Shown here: in pieces, positions 7,100 to 14,319 of the stretch
How the letters are laid out: the number at the start of each line of letters is the position of its first letter
Numbering within the stretch: position 1 is the first letter of the stretch
Assembly: GCA_035528995.1 (NCBI GenBank)
Contig: DATKXO010000442.1
Location: 1 to 43,982, forward strand
Origin: DATKXO01 sp035528995
GTDB lineage: Bacteria; Planctomycetota; Phycisphaerae; UBA1845
Length of the DNA: 43,982 nt
Direction of reading: 5' to 3'
Translations under genes and position numbers: made by a program
The notes under the pieces: generated by a model
What the model was told of the DNA's origin: nothing
What the model saw: the letters and a program-made list of their open reading frames with translations, nothing else
Databases searched by the model: none

Positions 7100-7635
7100 T
7101 ACGGAAACGTAAACGTCTTGCCCTTCCAGGTGGGGGCGGCAGCGACGATAAAGCCGGTCTTGCTGCTGCACACCGCCTTGATGGTGTTCTTGCCGAACCG
7201 TTTGCAGAGGGCGCTCTTGGCCGCGATGTTGGTCTTGTACTTCTGGTCGGTATGACACCACTTGTTGATCTGGTTGTTGGTGATGTAGTAGATGTTCGCG
7301 CCCTTGTTGACCCAGTTGGCGAACGTCTTGAACGTGGCCGCGGTGGGACGCGGCTGCCTGGCGTTGCCCTTGGTCTGCTGGTACAGCGTGCGGAAGGACT
7401 GCACCTTGGCGGCAAAGGTGTTGCTGATGTTCCTGTAGCCCGGGGCGACGCCCGAGGCCGTCGTGTGACCGGTAGTCTTGGGGTTCGCGGTCTTCGGCCG
7501 GTTGTAGCTACCGCCGGCCGTTTTGTACGATCCGCCCCAACTGCCCCAATCGCCTCGATTGGTCCTGGGGTTGTTGTGCGTCTTGTAACTGCGGCGCGTG
7601 GTCGTGCCGCGGCGTCTGGTCGTATCCGTTGGCAT
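7096..7635 (-). CDS. Unrecognised basic Thr/Lys/Asn-rich protein
   Basis: This 179-residue protein is not recognised. The N-terminal 60 residues are low-complexity and rich in Thr, Arg, Lys, Gly and Asn (for example GSWGGSYKTAGGSY at 31-44), and look disordered. The C-terminal part (about 65-179) looks folded. It contains NWVNKGANIYYITNNQINKW (108-127), three cysteines (127, 144, 156) and ends VAAAPTWKGKTFTFPY. The net charge is strongly positive, which allows DNA, RNA or cell-wall binding. There is no signal peptide or membrane segment. The ATG at 7635 has GGAGA 6 nt upstream, which supports a real gene. The stop codon overlaps the permease stop tail to tail. No operon partner is present on the minus strand. 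Confidence 0.65.
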   Translation of the reverse strand: MPTDTTRRRGTTTRRSYKTHNNPRTNRGDWGSWGGSYKTAGGSYNRPKTANPKTTGHTTASGVAPGYRNISNTFAAKVQSFRTLYQQTKGNARQPRPTAATFKTFANWVNKGANIYYITNNQINKWCHTDQKYKTNIAAKSALCKRFGKNTIKAVCSSKTGFIVAAAPTWKGKTFTFPY

Positions 7636-8093
7636 ACGCAATCTCCATTTGTCAACAACGTGACATGCCATGAATTCCTGACGACGGCCGATCATCGGAG
7701 GCTTATCGGCGGCACTTGAGTAAAACGTGGCCCGTGCGAAGAGAATATCGGAGTCAGCCGGGCGGCGCCGGCGGCTGAGGTCCGCCCGCCACACAGCGGC
7801 AGGAGGCGCTTGCCCGCCCGGAGCACCGCGCCCTCCAGAATCCACACAAACTGGACAGACTCAGTCAAGGCCGCACAACGATCGGCCGATTCAACACAGC
7901 CAGGGGAGTCCTGGAGATCCGTTCCCAAGGGGAGGGGACGGCGGTCCGCTCGTGCCGACGCGGTATGAGTGCGGACACGGCATCTTCCGGGACGAGTCGA
8001 TGTGTGTGTCGCCTGCACCGATCCGGTTGCAGCCCTGCGGCGAGATCGCGGGCAGGCTGCGCCACACATGTGAAGACAAGGGGACAGTTGATT
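7636..8093. other. 458-bp divergent intergenic region
   Basis: This is the region between the unrecognised basic protein and the HDOD-GGDEF gene, which point away from each other. No riboswitch consensus was recognised. There is a GC-rich inverted repeat (CGGGCGG near 7759, CCGCCCG near 7784). Promoters for both flanking genes should be here, but no clear -35/-10 pair was seen. Confidence 0.5.
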
Positions 8094-9626
8094 ATGACCA
8101 CCCTCGACTTGGCCGCTTCGGTGGAAGCCAAGGTACTCAACGCCGACAACCTGCCCACCCTGCCGGTCGTAGCCTTAAAGCTCATCGAGTTGACGCAGAT
8201 GCCGGACGTTTCGGCAGCGGCGATCGCCGAGGTGATCCAGAACGACCCGGCGCTGTCGGCCAAGCTGCTCAAACTGGCCAACTCGTCGATGTTCGGGATG
8301 CCCAAAAAGATCGCCTCGCTGCAACAGGCCACGGTGATCCTGGGCCTGCGCACGGTCAAGGTGATGGTCCTGAGCTTCTCCGTCATGGACTGCTTCGAGG
8401 GCCCGGCCGATGGGCGCTTCGATTTCGAGAAGTACTGGCGCCGCTCGCTGAGCATGGCCGTCGGTGCCAAGCTGCTGGCCGATGCCGTCTCCGATCTGCG
8501 GCGTGACGAGGCCTTCGTGGGCGGGCTGCTGGCCGACATCGGCATGATGGCCGCCGTCCGCTGCGCCGCTCAGGAATATGAGCCGGTCACTCGTGCCTAT
8601 GCGTTGAGGACAGTGCCCATTCAGGAGGTGGAGGAAGAGATCCTCGGCGTGACCCACGCGACCATCAGCAGCCACTTGCTGGCCCACTGGGGCCTGCCGG
8701 ACATGCTCTGTGAGGCGGTCGCTGCCCACCACGGCGAGGGCCACGACGCCCTCGAAGGGCGGCGCCGGGCTCTGGGCGGCGTCCTGTGGTCGGCGGCCAT
8801 GATCGCCGACCTGTTCTGCGGCGACACCGACTCGCAGACCCTCGACATGGTCAAGCACCGCTGCGTCGAACTGACCGGCATCAGCGCGACACAGCTCGAA
8901 ACCGTACTCGAAGCTTTCGACTCCCAGGTCAAGGAAACCGCGTCCCTCTTCGCGGTAGACATAGGACAGACGTTCAGCTACCAGGACATCCAGTCGATGG
9001 CCATGGCTCAACTGGCCGCCTTGACCGTCGACGCGGAACTCGGGCGCGTCCAAGCCGCCCGCCGGGAGGAGACCACCCGCGCCCAACTGGAGGAACTCAG
9101 CGAGCAGGCCGCCGTGCTCGAGCACCAGGCCAACACCGATCCGTTGACCAGGATTGCCAATCGTCAGGCCTTCGACACGCGACTGGAGGCCGAGATCCGT
9201 CGGGCCCGGCAGAACAAGGGGAGCCTGGGGTTGATCCTCATGGATCTCGATCGCTTCAAGCGGATCAACGACACCTTTGGCCATGCGGCCGGCGACGACG
9301 CCCTGCGACTGGTGGGGGCCTGCCTCCGCAAGATATCAGAAGGCCCGGTCATGGCCGCCCGATACGGCGGTGAGGAGTTCGCTGTCATCGTCGGGGTGGC
9401 TACCGCCGGCGCGGTCCGCGATCTGGCCGAGAGCATCCGCAGGAGCATCGAGAGCGCGAGCTTCCGACACAACGGCCACACGGTCCGCTTCACCGCCAGC
9501 CTGGGGGTGGTCCACGTCGACTTCGCTCAGCAGCGGTGCGATGCCCGCGAGATGTTCGAGCGGGCCGACCAGTGCCTCTACCAGGCCAAGCAAGCGGGGC
9601 GCAACCGCGTCGGGTTCGCGTCCTGA
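8094..9626 (+). CDS. HDOD-GGDEF fusion protein, putative diguanylate cyclase
   Basis: This 510-residue cytoplasmic protein joins an HDOD domain (about 15-215) to a GGDEF domain (about 345-505). The HDOD part has the usual LPTLPVVALKLIEL opening, NDPALSAKLLKLANSSMFG, and a later LLADIG/LAHWGLP pattern. A coiled segment (about 305-345) leads into the GGDEF domain, which starts at ANTDPLTRIANRQAFD, has LMDLDRFKRINDTFGHAAGD and the active-site motif RYGGEEF (423-429). It should therefore make c-di-GMP from GTP. No RxxD inhibitory site is seen five residues before the motif. HDOD domains usually act as signalling scaffolds rather than enzymes. The ATG at 8094 has GGGGA upstream. The gene is single and is convergent with the FKBP-domain gene. 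Confidence 0.93.
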   Translation: MTTLDLAASVEAKVLNADNLPTLPVVALKLIELTQMPDVSAAAIAEVIQNDPALSAKLLKLANSSMFGMPKKIASLQQATVILGLRTVKVMVLSFSVMDCFEGPADGRFDFEKYWRRSLSMAVGAKLLADAVSDLRRDEAFVGGLLADIGMMAAVRCAAQEYEPVTRAYALRTVPIQEVEEEILGVTHATISSHLLAHWGLPDMLCEAVAAHHGEGHDALEGRRRALGGVLWSAAMIADLFCGDTDSQTLDMVKHRCVELTGISATQLETVLEAFDSQVKETASLFAVDIGQTFSYQDIQSMAMAQLAALTVDAELGRVQAARREETTRAQLEELSEQAAVLEHQANTDPLTRIANRQAFDTRLEAEIRRARQNKGSLGLILMDLDRFKRINDTFGHAAGDDALRLVGACLRKISEGPVMAARYGGEEFAVIVGVATAGAVRDLAESIRRSIESASFRHNGHTVRFTASLGVVHVDFAQQRCDAREMFERADQCLYQAKQAGRNRVGFAS

Positions 9627-9707
9627 GGGGCTGCGTATCAGGGTGCCGGCCAATGGTGCGCGCCGTCGTTCACTCCGAAGGACGCATGCCCGCGCGACTT
9701 ACTGAAT

Positions 9708-10019
9708 CTACTTGATGCCCAGCAGCTCGACGTCGAAGATCAGCGTCGCACCTCCAGGGATGACCGGCGCCCTGCCTTGTGGACCGTAGGCCAGGTCCGA
9801 CGGGATGATCAGCTTGCGCTTCCCGCCGACCTTCATCGAAGCCACGCCCTCGAGCCAGCCTTGGATAACGCCGCCCTTGAGGCTGAAGGTGAACGGTTGG
9901 CCGCGGTCTACGGAACTGTCGAACTTGGTCCCGTCGGTCAGCCATCCGGTGTAATGGACTTCAACCGAGTCCGCGGGCCCGGGGCTGGGGCCGTCGCCGA
10001 CCTGCAGGTCCACGTACAT
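9708..10019 (-). CDS. FKBP-type peptidyl-prolyl isomerase domain
   Basis: This frame encodes an FKBP domain, which catalyses cis-trans isomerisation of prolyl bonds and assists protein folding. The conserved blocks are VEVHYTGWLTDGTKFDSS, GQPFTFSLKGGVIQGWLEG, MKVGGKRKLIIPSDLAYG and the C-terminal PGGATLIFDVELLGI. The first ATG (10019) lies inside the conserved fold. The typical first strand (KITTTDSGLMYVDLQVG) is encoded in the same frame upstream, at about 10020-10085, with no ATG, GTG or TTG start. That upstream stretch overlaps the end of the cyclophilin gene one nucleotide out of frame. The real product may therefore be the C-terminal half of a cyclophilin-FKBP protein made by frameshift, or there may be a sequence error or a rare start codon such as CTG. 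Confidence 0.85.
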   Translation of the reverse strand: MYVDLQVGDGPSPGPADSVEVHYTGWLTDGTKFDSSVDRGQPFTFSLKGGVIQGWLEGVASMKVGGKRKLIIPSDLAYGPQGRAPVIPGGATLIFDVELLGIK

Positions 10020-10075
10020 CAGTCCGGAATCGGTGGTCGTGATCTTGCCGCCGGTGTCTTTCTCGACCTTGGCGA

Positions 10076-10786
10076 TCAGTTCTTGCGCCCCGCCTTTTCC
10101 GCAGCTTTGCCCGCAGTCTCCTGAGCCTTGATCTCGTCCATGGCGGCCGCGGCCAGTGTTGCGGCGTACTCCACGTCGTAATCGTCGAGGATGCGGACCG
10201 ACTTGATCAGCACCGTCTCGACCGGCACCACCGGCCCGCCCTGGTATTTGGGATTGACCTCGACTGCGGTATTGCGAATCTTCTCTACCGTGTCCATTCC
10301 CTCGACGACCCGCCCGAACACCGCGTAGCCGTTTCCATCCGGGCGGGGGTAGTCCAGTTTCCCGGAGTTGTCCACCACGTTGATGAAGAACTGGCAGGTC
10401 GCCGAGTGGGGTGCGGGCATCCGGGCCATGGCGATCGTGCCCGGCAGGTTGCTCAGCCCGTTCTGCGCCTCCAGCCGGATCGGCGGGCGCAGCCCCTCAT
10501 TCTTCTGATCGATGGTCGGCGTGAATCCGCCGCCCTGAATCATGAATCCGCTCATCACCCGGTGAAAGATGGTGCCGTCGTAGAACTTGTCGGCGGCGTA
10601 TTGCAGGAAGTTGTGCACCGTGATCGGCGCCTTCTCGACATCGAGTTCGAGCACGATATCCCCGAGGCTGGTCTCCATCTTGACTCGGGGGTTGGCCGTT
10701 GTGGTGTCCTGGGCGTCCTGGGCGAGCACCGAGGGGGCGGTGGCCAACAGCAGCAGGCTGGCGAGGGCCGTTGAGAGGCACTTCAT
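10076..10786 (-). CDS. Exported cyclophilin-type peptidyl-prolyl isomerase
   Basis: This 236-residue protein has a signal peptide (1-22, cleavage after VLA) and a cyclophilin domain (about 35-200). Key residues are FHRV (74-77), FMIQGGGF (81-88), the substrate-binding QFFIN (132-136) and YAVFGRVVEGMD (154-165). It would speed folding of exported proteins outside the inner membrane. After the domain comes an Ala/Glu/Lys-rich helix (about 207-233), which reads like a linker rather than a natural C-terminus. The stop codon lies just where an FKBP domain begins one nucleotide out of frame. The start at 10786 has GGAG 8 nt upstream; an in-frame codon at 10846 would place 20 non-hydrophobic residues before the signal. 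Confidence 0.92.
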   Translation of the reverse strand: MKCLSTALASLLLLATAPSVLAQDAQDTTTANPRVKMETSLGDIVLELDVEKAPITVHNFLQYAADKFYDGTIFHRVMSGFMIQGGGFTPTIDQKNEGLRPPIRLEAQNGLSNLPGTIAMARMPAPHSATCQFFINVVDNSGKLDYPRPDGNGYAVFGRVVEGMDTVEKIRNTAVEVNPKYQGGPVVPVETVLIKSVRILDDYDVEYAATLAAAAMDEIKAQETAGKAAEKAGRKN

Positions 10787-10953
10787 GGGGCTGTCTCCAG
10801 ACTCTCCAAAACGATGGCGAGTGCGGCACCACGTCGGCCCGCACAACAGATGATGCTAACTCCCTAGTCTGAGGGACGCAAACCGTTGGCGCGGTGTTGC
10901 CGGGGCGGTTCCAATGCCCCCCGGCGGACGCTCGCGGGCGACCGCGACTGCGT

Positions 10954-10959
10954 TACAAT
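10954..10959 (+). promoter_or_regulatory. Candidate -10 box for the phosphodiesterase gene
   Basis: TACAAT lies 34 bp upstream of the phosphodiesterase start codon, a typical distance. No -35 hexamer is recognisable at the expected position, so confidence is low. Confidence 0.3.
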
Positions 10960-10992
10960 CGGACCGCAACCGGTCCCGGGAAGGCGAACGCT

Positions 10993-11484
10993 ATGCTGCT
11001 CGGCATCTGTTCGGACACGCATAATCACCCCGGAATGATGCGCCGGGCGCTGGGCGTCTTCGACAAGCTTGGCGTCGAGCGCATCGTCCATTGCGGCGAC
11101 GTCGGCGGCCAAGCCGTGTTCGACGAACTGGTCGGTCGCGACGTCCGCTTCGTCTGGGGCAACACCGATTTTCCCGGCCCCGGGCTGCGGGCCTACCTCG
11201 AAACCGTTGACCTGACGCCGCCCGCATCGGTTCCGCTGATGCTGGAATGGGCGGATCGCCAGATGGCCGTGTTCCACGGCCACGAGCCCGGATTCGCGTC
11301 CGCACCGCAGACGCTGGAGGTGGACTACATCTTCTGCGGGCACACACATTACCCGCAGGACGAGCGGGTCGGGCACGTTCGCGTCATCAACCCAGGGGCG
11401 CTGCACCGGGCCCGGCCCAGGACGGTGGCCACTCTGGACCTGATCACTGATGAACTGACGTTCCACGAGGTACCGGCGGAATAG
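10993..11484 (+). CDS. YfcE/MJ0936-type metallophosphodiesterase
   Basis: This 163-residue protein is a compact calcineurin-like phosphoesterase of the YfcE/MJ0936 type. The metal-binding motifs are all visible: GICSDTHNH (4-12), HCGDVGG (36-42), WGNTD (55-59), FHGHEPG (96-102) and CGHTHYP (119-125), followed by the usual INPGALHRAR (135-144). The length matches the family. Members hydrolyse phosphodiester bonds of small substrates in vitro; the natural substrate is generally unknown. It should be cytoplasmic. The ATG at 10993 has AAGG upstream, and a TACAAT box lies 34 bp before it. The gene is divergent from the cyclophilin gene and is followed on the same strand by the EEP-fold protein after 132 bp. 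Confidence 0.9.
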   Translation: MLLGICSDTHNHPGMMRRALGVFDKLGVERIVHCGDVGGQAVFDELVGRDVRFVWGNTDFPGPGLRAYLETVDLTPPASVPLMLEWADRQMAVFHGHEPGFASAPQTLEVDYIFCGHTHYPQDERVGHVRVINPGALHRARPRTVATLDLITDELTFHEVPAE

Positions 11485-11616
11485 AGCCGTCCGGCGAGAG
11501 AATGGTCCTTCGGCCGTGAAGTACGGTCGTCCCTGCGAGCCGCGGAAACGCCGAGTACGGCGTTCGACCGGCCCAGGTGATGGCCGGAACCGGGCGACAA
11601 GTGGAGACAGCAGAGG

Positions 11617-12387
11617 ATGCCCCGAGCCCCGCGTCGATTCCCCGCCGGTCCCGCGATGGTCTCCTCACTGTTGGTCCTGGCGGCGGTGGTATATTTGCTC
11701 TACCGGACGCCGGGGGACGTCGGCCGGGCCCCCGCCGGTGAGGGCTTCGTCCGGGTCGTATCCTGGAACATGGCCGAGGAGGGACCGGCCGGCCTCTCCG
11801 AGAAGGCTGTTGCAGACTTACTGCGCGAGTCAAGCGCTGACGCCGTGTGCCTCCAGGGACTGTCGAGCGATAAGAATGCCGCCGGGATCGCAAGCCGCTT
11901 GGGACCCGACTGGAAGGTCCAGCCGGTTCCGGGTCCGTCCGGGCGGTATCTTGTCGTCCTGGCCGGTCCGCGCCTGGAGGTGGCGGCCTATCATCTGGTG
12001 CCCACCCCTGTGGGTGACGCCGTCGCGCTGACGCTGCGGCGGCCCGGGCGGCAGTCGTTCCACGTCGTCTGCGTTGGTGCCGCAGCGGAGACCGGCCCGG
12101 CCGACCCGACGGAGCGCTATCTTGCCGCCGTACTGGCCTGGTGCGACGCACATCCCGCCGCCCTGACCGTGCTGGCGGGTAGAGTGAACACCGACGCTGA
12201 TCTCGGTGCCGACATCCGCCAACGCCTGGACGAACGATTCGTCCAAGTGGCTGCGTCCGAAGCGCCAGCCGGCGAAATCCGAGTGGGTCCGCCCACCACG
12301 CCCGTCACACAGGGCGGTGCAATAACGGTCGACACCGCGGCCGGTGGCACTGCGACGTTGGCCGTCGCGGACGTGGCCGTGCCGTGA
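11617..12387 (+). CDS. Membrane-anchored EEP-fold protein, probably inactive
   Basis: This 256-residue protein has one N-terminal membrane segment (about 13-32) and an endonuclease/exonuclease/phosphatase-like fold outside the cytoplasm. It begins VRVVSWNM (45-52), the usual EEP opening, followed by LLRESSADAVCLQG (about 68-81), where the metal-binding Glu of the family (LQE) is replaced by Gly. Further on, LAGRVNTDADLG (about 187-198) sits where active members have GDFN. No SDH motif is found at the end. The key metal and catalytic residues therefore appear lost. The fold call is an inference from the first two blocks. The ATG at 11617 follows GGAGA at a good distance. It is convergent with the aldo/keto reductase gene. 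Confidence 0.65.
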   Translation: MPRAPRRFPAGPAMVSSLLVLAAVVYLLYRTPGDVGRAPAGEGFVRVVSWNMAEEGPAGLSEKAVADLLRESSADAVCLQGLSSDKNAAGIASRLGPDWKVQPVPGPSGRYLVVLAGPRLEVAAYHLVPTPVGDAVALTLRRPGRQSFHVVCVGAAAETGPADPTERYLAAVLAWCDAHPAALTVLAGRVNTDADLGADIRQRLDERFVQVAASEAPAGEIRVGPPTTPVTQGGAITVDTAAGGTATLAVADVAVP

Positions 12388-12457
12388 TCGCCCGCACCAT
12401 CTCATTTCACAGGACAAGGGAAGAGGTGTTCCTCACACGGTTAGACCGGAGACAGCG

Positions 12458-13669
12458 CTAAGCCAGCTTCTCGGCCGCCCGGGCCAGAATCCGCTGGAAA
12501 TCCAGCCTGCTGACGCACGCCCTGGACGCCGCCGCCAGGTCGGCCTTGGCCCAGTCGCGGGCTTGCGGCGGCAGGGCGGCAAACAGGCGCCGGGCCTCCT
12601 CCCGGTCACCGTTCTCCTCGTAGTAGCACAGGAAGCGGGCGATCTGATCGAACGCGGTCTCGGTGCCGGCGGCCCGTCGGCAGCTCCCGTCGCAACCGAT
12701 GCAGAATCCCGTCCCATGACAATCCAGCATGTGCCGCACCGCGCCGACCTCCCGCTCGCTCATCGGGCGGAAGTTGCGAGCGGCGGCCGCGTTCTCCTTC
12801 AGCTTGACGATGTTGTCCATGTGCGAACTGACGGCGGCGAAACGTTCGTCGGTCCACATGGCCGTCAGGACGGCCGTCGCCGACGACAGACCGCGGGCCT
12901 CGAACTCCGGGAACACTTCCTTGATCTGGCTGCGACCGCGCATCTCCTTCATGCAGATCAGCCCGATGCCGGCCTTGTGGCACGCATCGATGGCCTTGTT
13001 GTAGGCCGCGTTGTCGCGGAGCAAGATCGGGTCGGCGGCCACCATGATGGCGTCCACCCACCCGCCTTCGACCGCGCGGTGCATCAGTTCGATGCGCCTG
13101 GCCACCGGATTGATGCACAAGCTGAAGCCGACGAACCGGGCCTTGCCGGACTTCCTGATTCTCTCGGCGGTCTTGGCCCATTCTCGATCCTGCGGCCAGC
13201 GCGTACAGCCGGAGGGATAGTCGCCGCCACCGAGGCCGTGGAGGAAGTAGAGGTCGTAGTAATCCTGCCGTCCGTTCTTGAGCCGCCGGTCGAGCATGGT
13301 CACCCATTCATCCGTGGTCCGAGGAACGTCCTTGGTGATCAGGCAGTATTCCTTCCGGTGGCCGGTCTTGTTGAGCCATTGGCCCAAGTCTCGTTCGTGC
13401 TGTCCGCCCTGGTACCAGCCGGAGGAGTCCAAGAACCGGACGCCTTCTTCGTGCATGATGTTGAGGTGTCGGTCGCCGACCTTGGCCTCGCCCTGATTCA
13501 GGATGGTGACCTGCAATCCGGTGCGTCCGAGCGTTCGCCGCAGCATGGGCTGGTCGGTCTTGTCCTTCTCGGCGCCGACGGCCTTCAGTGGTCCTGAGGC
13601 CGCCGCCACCGTTGCCGCCATCGCCCCCGCCTCGAGAAACTCGCGTCGTGTTACCGTCTTGCCGTCCAT
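12458..13669 (-). CDS. Tat-exported aldo/keto reductase with C-terminal Cys cluster
   Basis: This 403-residue protein carries a Tat signal (TRREFLEAGAMAATVAAASG, 7-26) and an aldo/keto reductase barrel. The barrel begins LRRTLGRTGLQVTILNQGEAKVG, with the AKR Asp/Tyr motif RFLDSSGWYQGG (about 78-89), the Lys of LITKDVP, and LYFLHG. It would be an NAD(P)H-dependent oxidoreductase. The C-terminal part has CHGTGFCIGCDGSC (C-x5-C-x2-C-x3-C, about 319-332), as in AKR relatives with an iron-sulfur-like C-terminal extension. Such Tat-dependent AKRs are common in Planctomycetota-type genomes. The substrate is unknown. The ATG at 13669 has GGAG 7 nt upstream. The 230 bp upstream, before the next minus-strand gene, has no recognisable gene. 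Confidence 0.88.
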   Translation of the reverse strand: MDGKTVTRREFLEAGAMAATVAAASGPLKAVGAEKDKTDQPMLRRTLGRTGLQVTILNQGEAKVGDRHLNIMHEEGVRFLDSSGWYQGGQHERDLGQWLNKTGHRKEYCLITKDVPRTTDEWVTMLDRRLKNGRQDYYDLYFLHGLGGGDYPSGCTRWPQDREWAKTAERIRKSGKARFVGFSLCINPVARRIELMHRAVEGGWVDAIMVAADPILLRDNAAYNKAIDACHKAGIGLICMKEMRGRSQIKEVFPEFEARGLSSATAVLTAMWTDERFAAVSSHMDNIVKLKENAAAARNFRPMSEREVGAVRHMLDCHGTGFCIGCDGSCRRAAGTETAFDQIARFLCYYEENGDREEARRLFAALPPQARDWAKADLAAASRACVSRLDFQRILARAAEKLA

Positions 13670-13899
13670 GGGATTTCTCCGCCCTACCCCCTTGCCGCCC
13701 GGCCACCGCCCCGGCCACAGTCCTCAGCACTCAGTCCTGCCTCTCTCCGCCTTTGCCATTCGCTGTTTGTTCGTCTGGAATCCCCGATCGTGCCCCCATT
13801 ATTCTATCCTCCGGATGCAGCGGCACCAACCCACGTTCCTTGGCCGCCAGCCCATAAAGGTACCGGTGCCGGCCCGGCGTTTAATGCCGTGTGAGAGGG

Positions 13900-14319
13900 C
13901 TATGCTCTGGCAAACAGCTTGCCGACGATCTCCTCGATTCGTCGGAGGTCGTCGCGGCGGACGTGGCGGGCGCGCTCCTGCCAGCGTGTGGCGTGTCGGT
14001 TGAAGATCGTTCGGCCCAGAAGCAAGACACTCGGATGTTGCAGCCGAAGGTCGGCAGCGATTCGGCGCAGCACTTCGCGCTGTGGTGCGGACAGACCCAG
14101 GTGCTTCAGCAGTTGTCGGTACAGCTTCCAGGGATCGTTGATGTCCCTGCGCTGCCGCCGCTGCTGCAGCCGGTGGATCATCAACAGCAGCGCGAACAGG
14201 GCCGCGAATGCCAGCAGGGTCAGGAACGATTCCGACCAGTTCCCGCCGCCGCTGAACTGCCGGCGCAGGGCCTCGAGGCGCTCGGAGGATGAGGTCTGCA
14301 GCAACAGCGACCCGCTCAT
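13900..14319 (-). CDS. Small single-pass membrane protein (hypothetical)
   Basis: This 139-residue protein is not recognised. It has one clear membrane segment (about 29-48, FLTLLAFAALFALLLMIHRL) followed by a basic, helical cytoplasmic part (about 50-139), with RLQQRRQRRD just after the membrane and PWKLYRQLLKHLGLSAPQREVLRRIAADL further on. The helical tail suggests a protein-interaction module. Its ATG overlaps the stop of the HEAT-repeat gene by four bases (ATGA), so translational coupling and a functional link are likely. Confidence 0.7.
   Translation of the reverse strand: MSGSLLLQTSSSERLEALRRQFSGGGNWSESFLTLLAFAALFALLLMIHRLQQRRQRRDINDPWKLYRQLLKHLGLSAPQREVLRRIAADLRLQHPSVLLLGRTIFNRHATRWQERARHVRRDDLRRIEEIVGKLFARA

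Noticed and set aside
5689..7719. 676-residue plus-strand open frame
   Set aside because: It is Arg/Pro/Gly-rich, overlaps the permease gene in another frame and the basic-protein gene in antisense, and has no conserved blocks.
8016..8036. Short similarity of CGATCCGGTTGCAG to a sequence near 28656
   Set aside because: Only about 13 of 14 bases agree with no extended match, so it is probably chance.
7636..8093. c-di-GMP riboswitch before the HDOD-GGDEF gene
   Set aside because: The expected conserved core of the known classes was not found.
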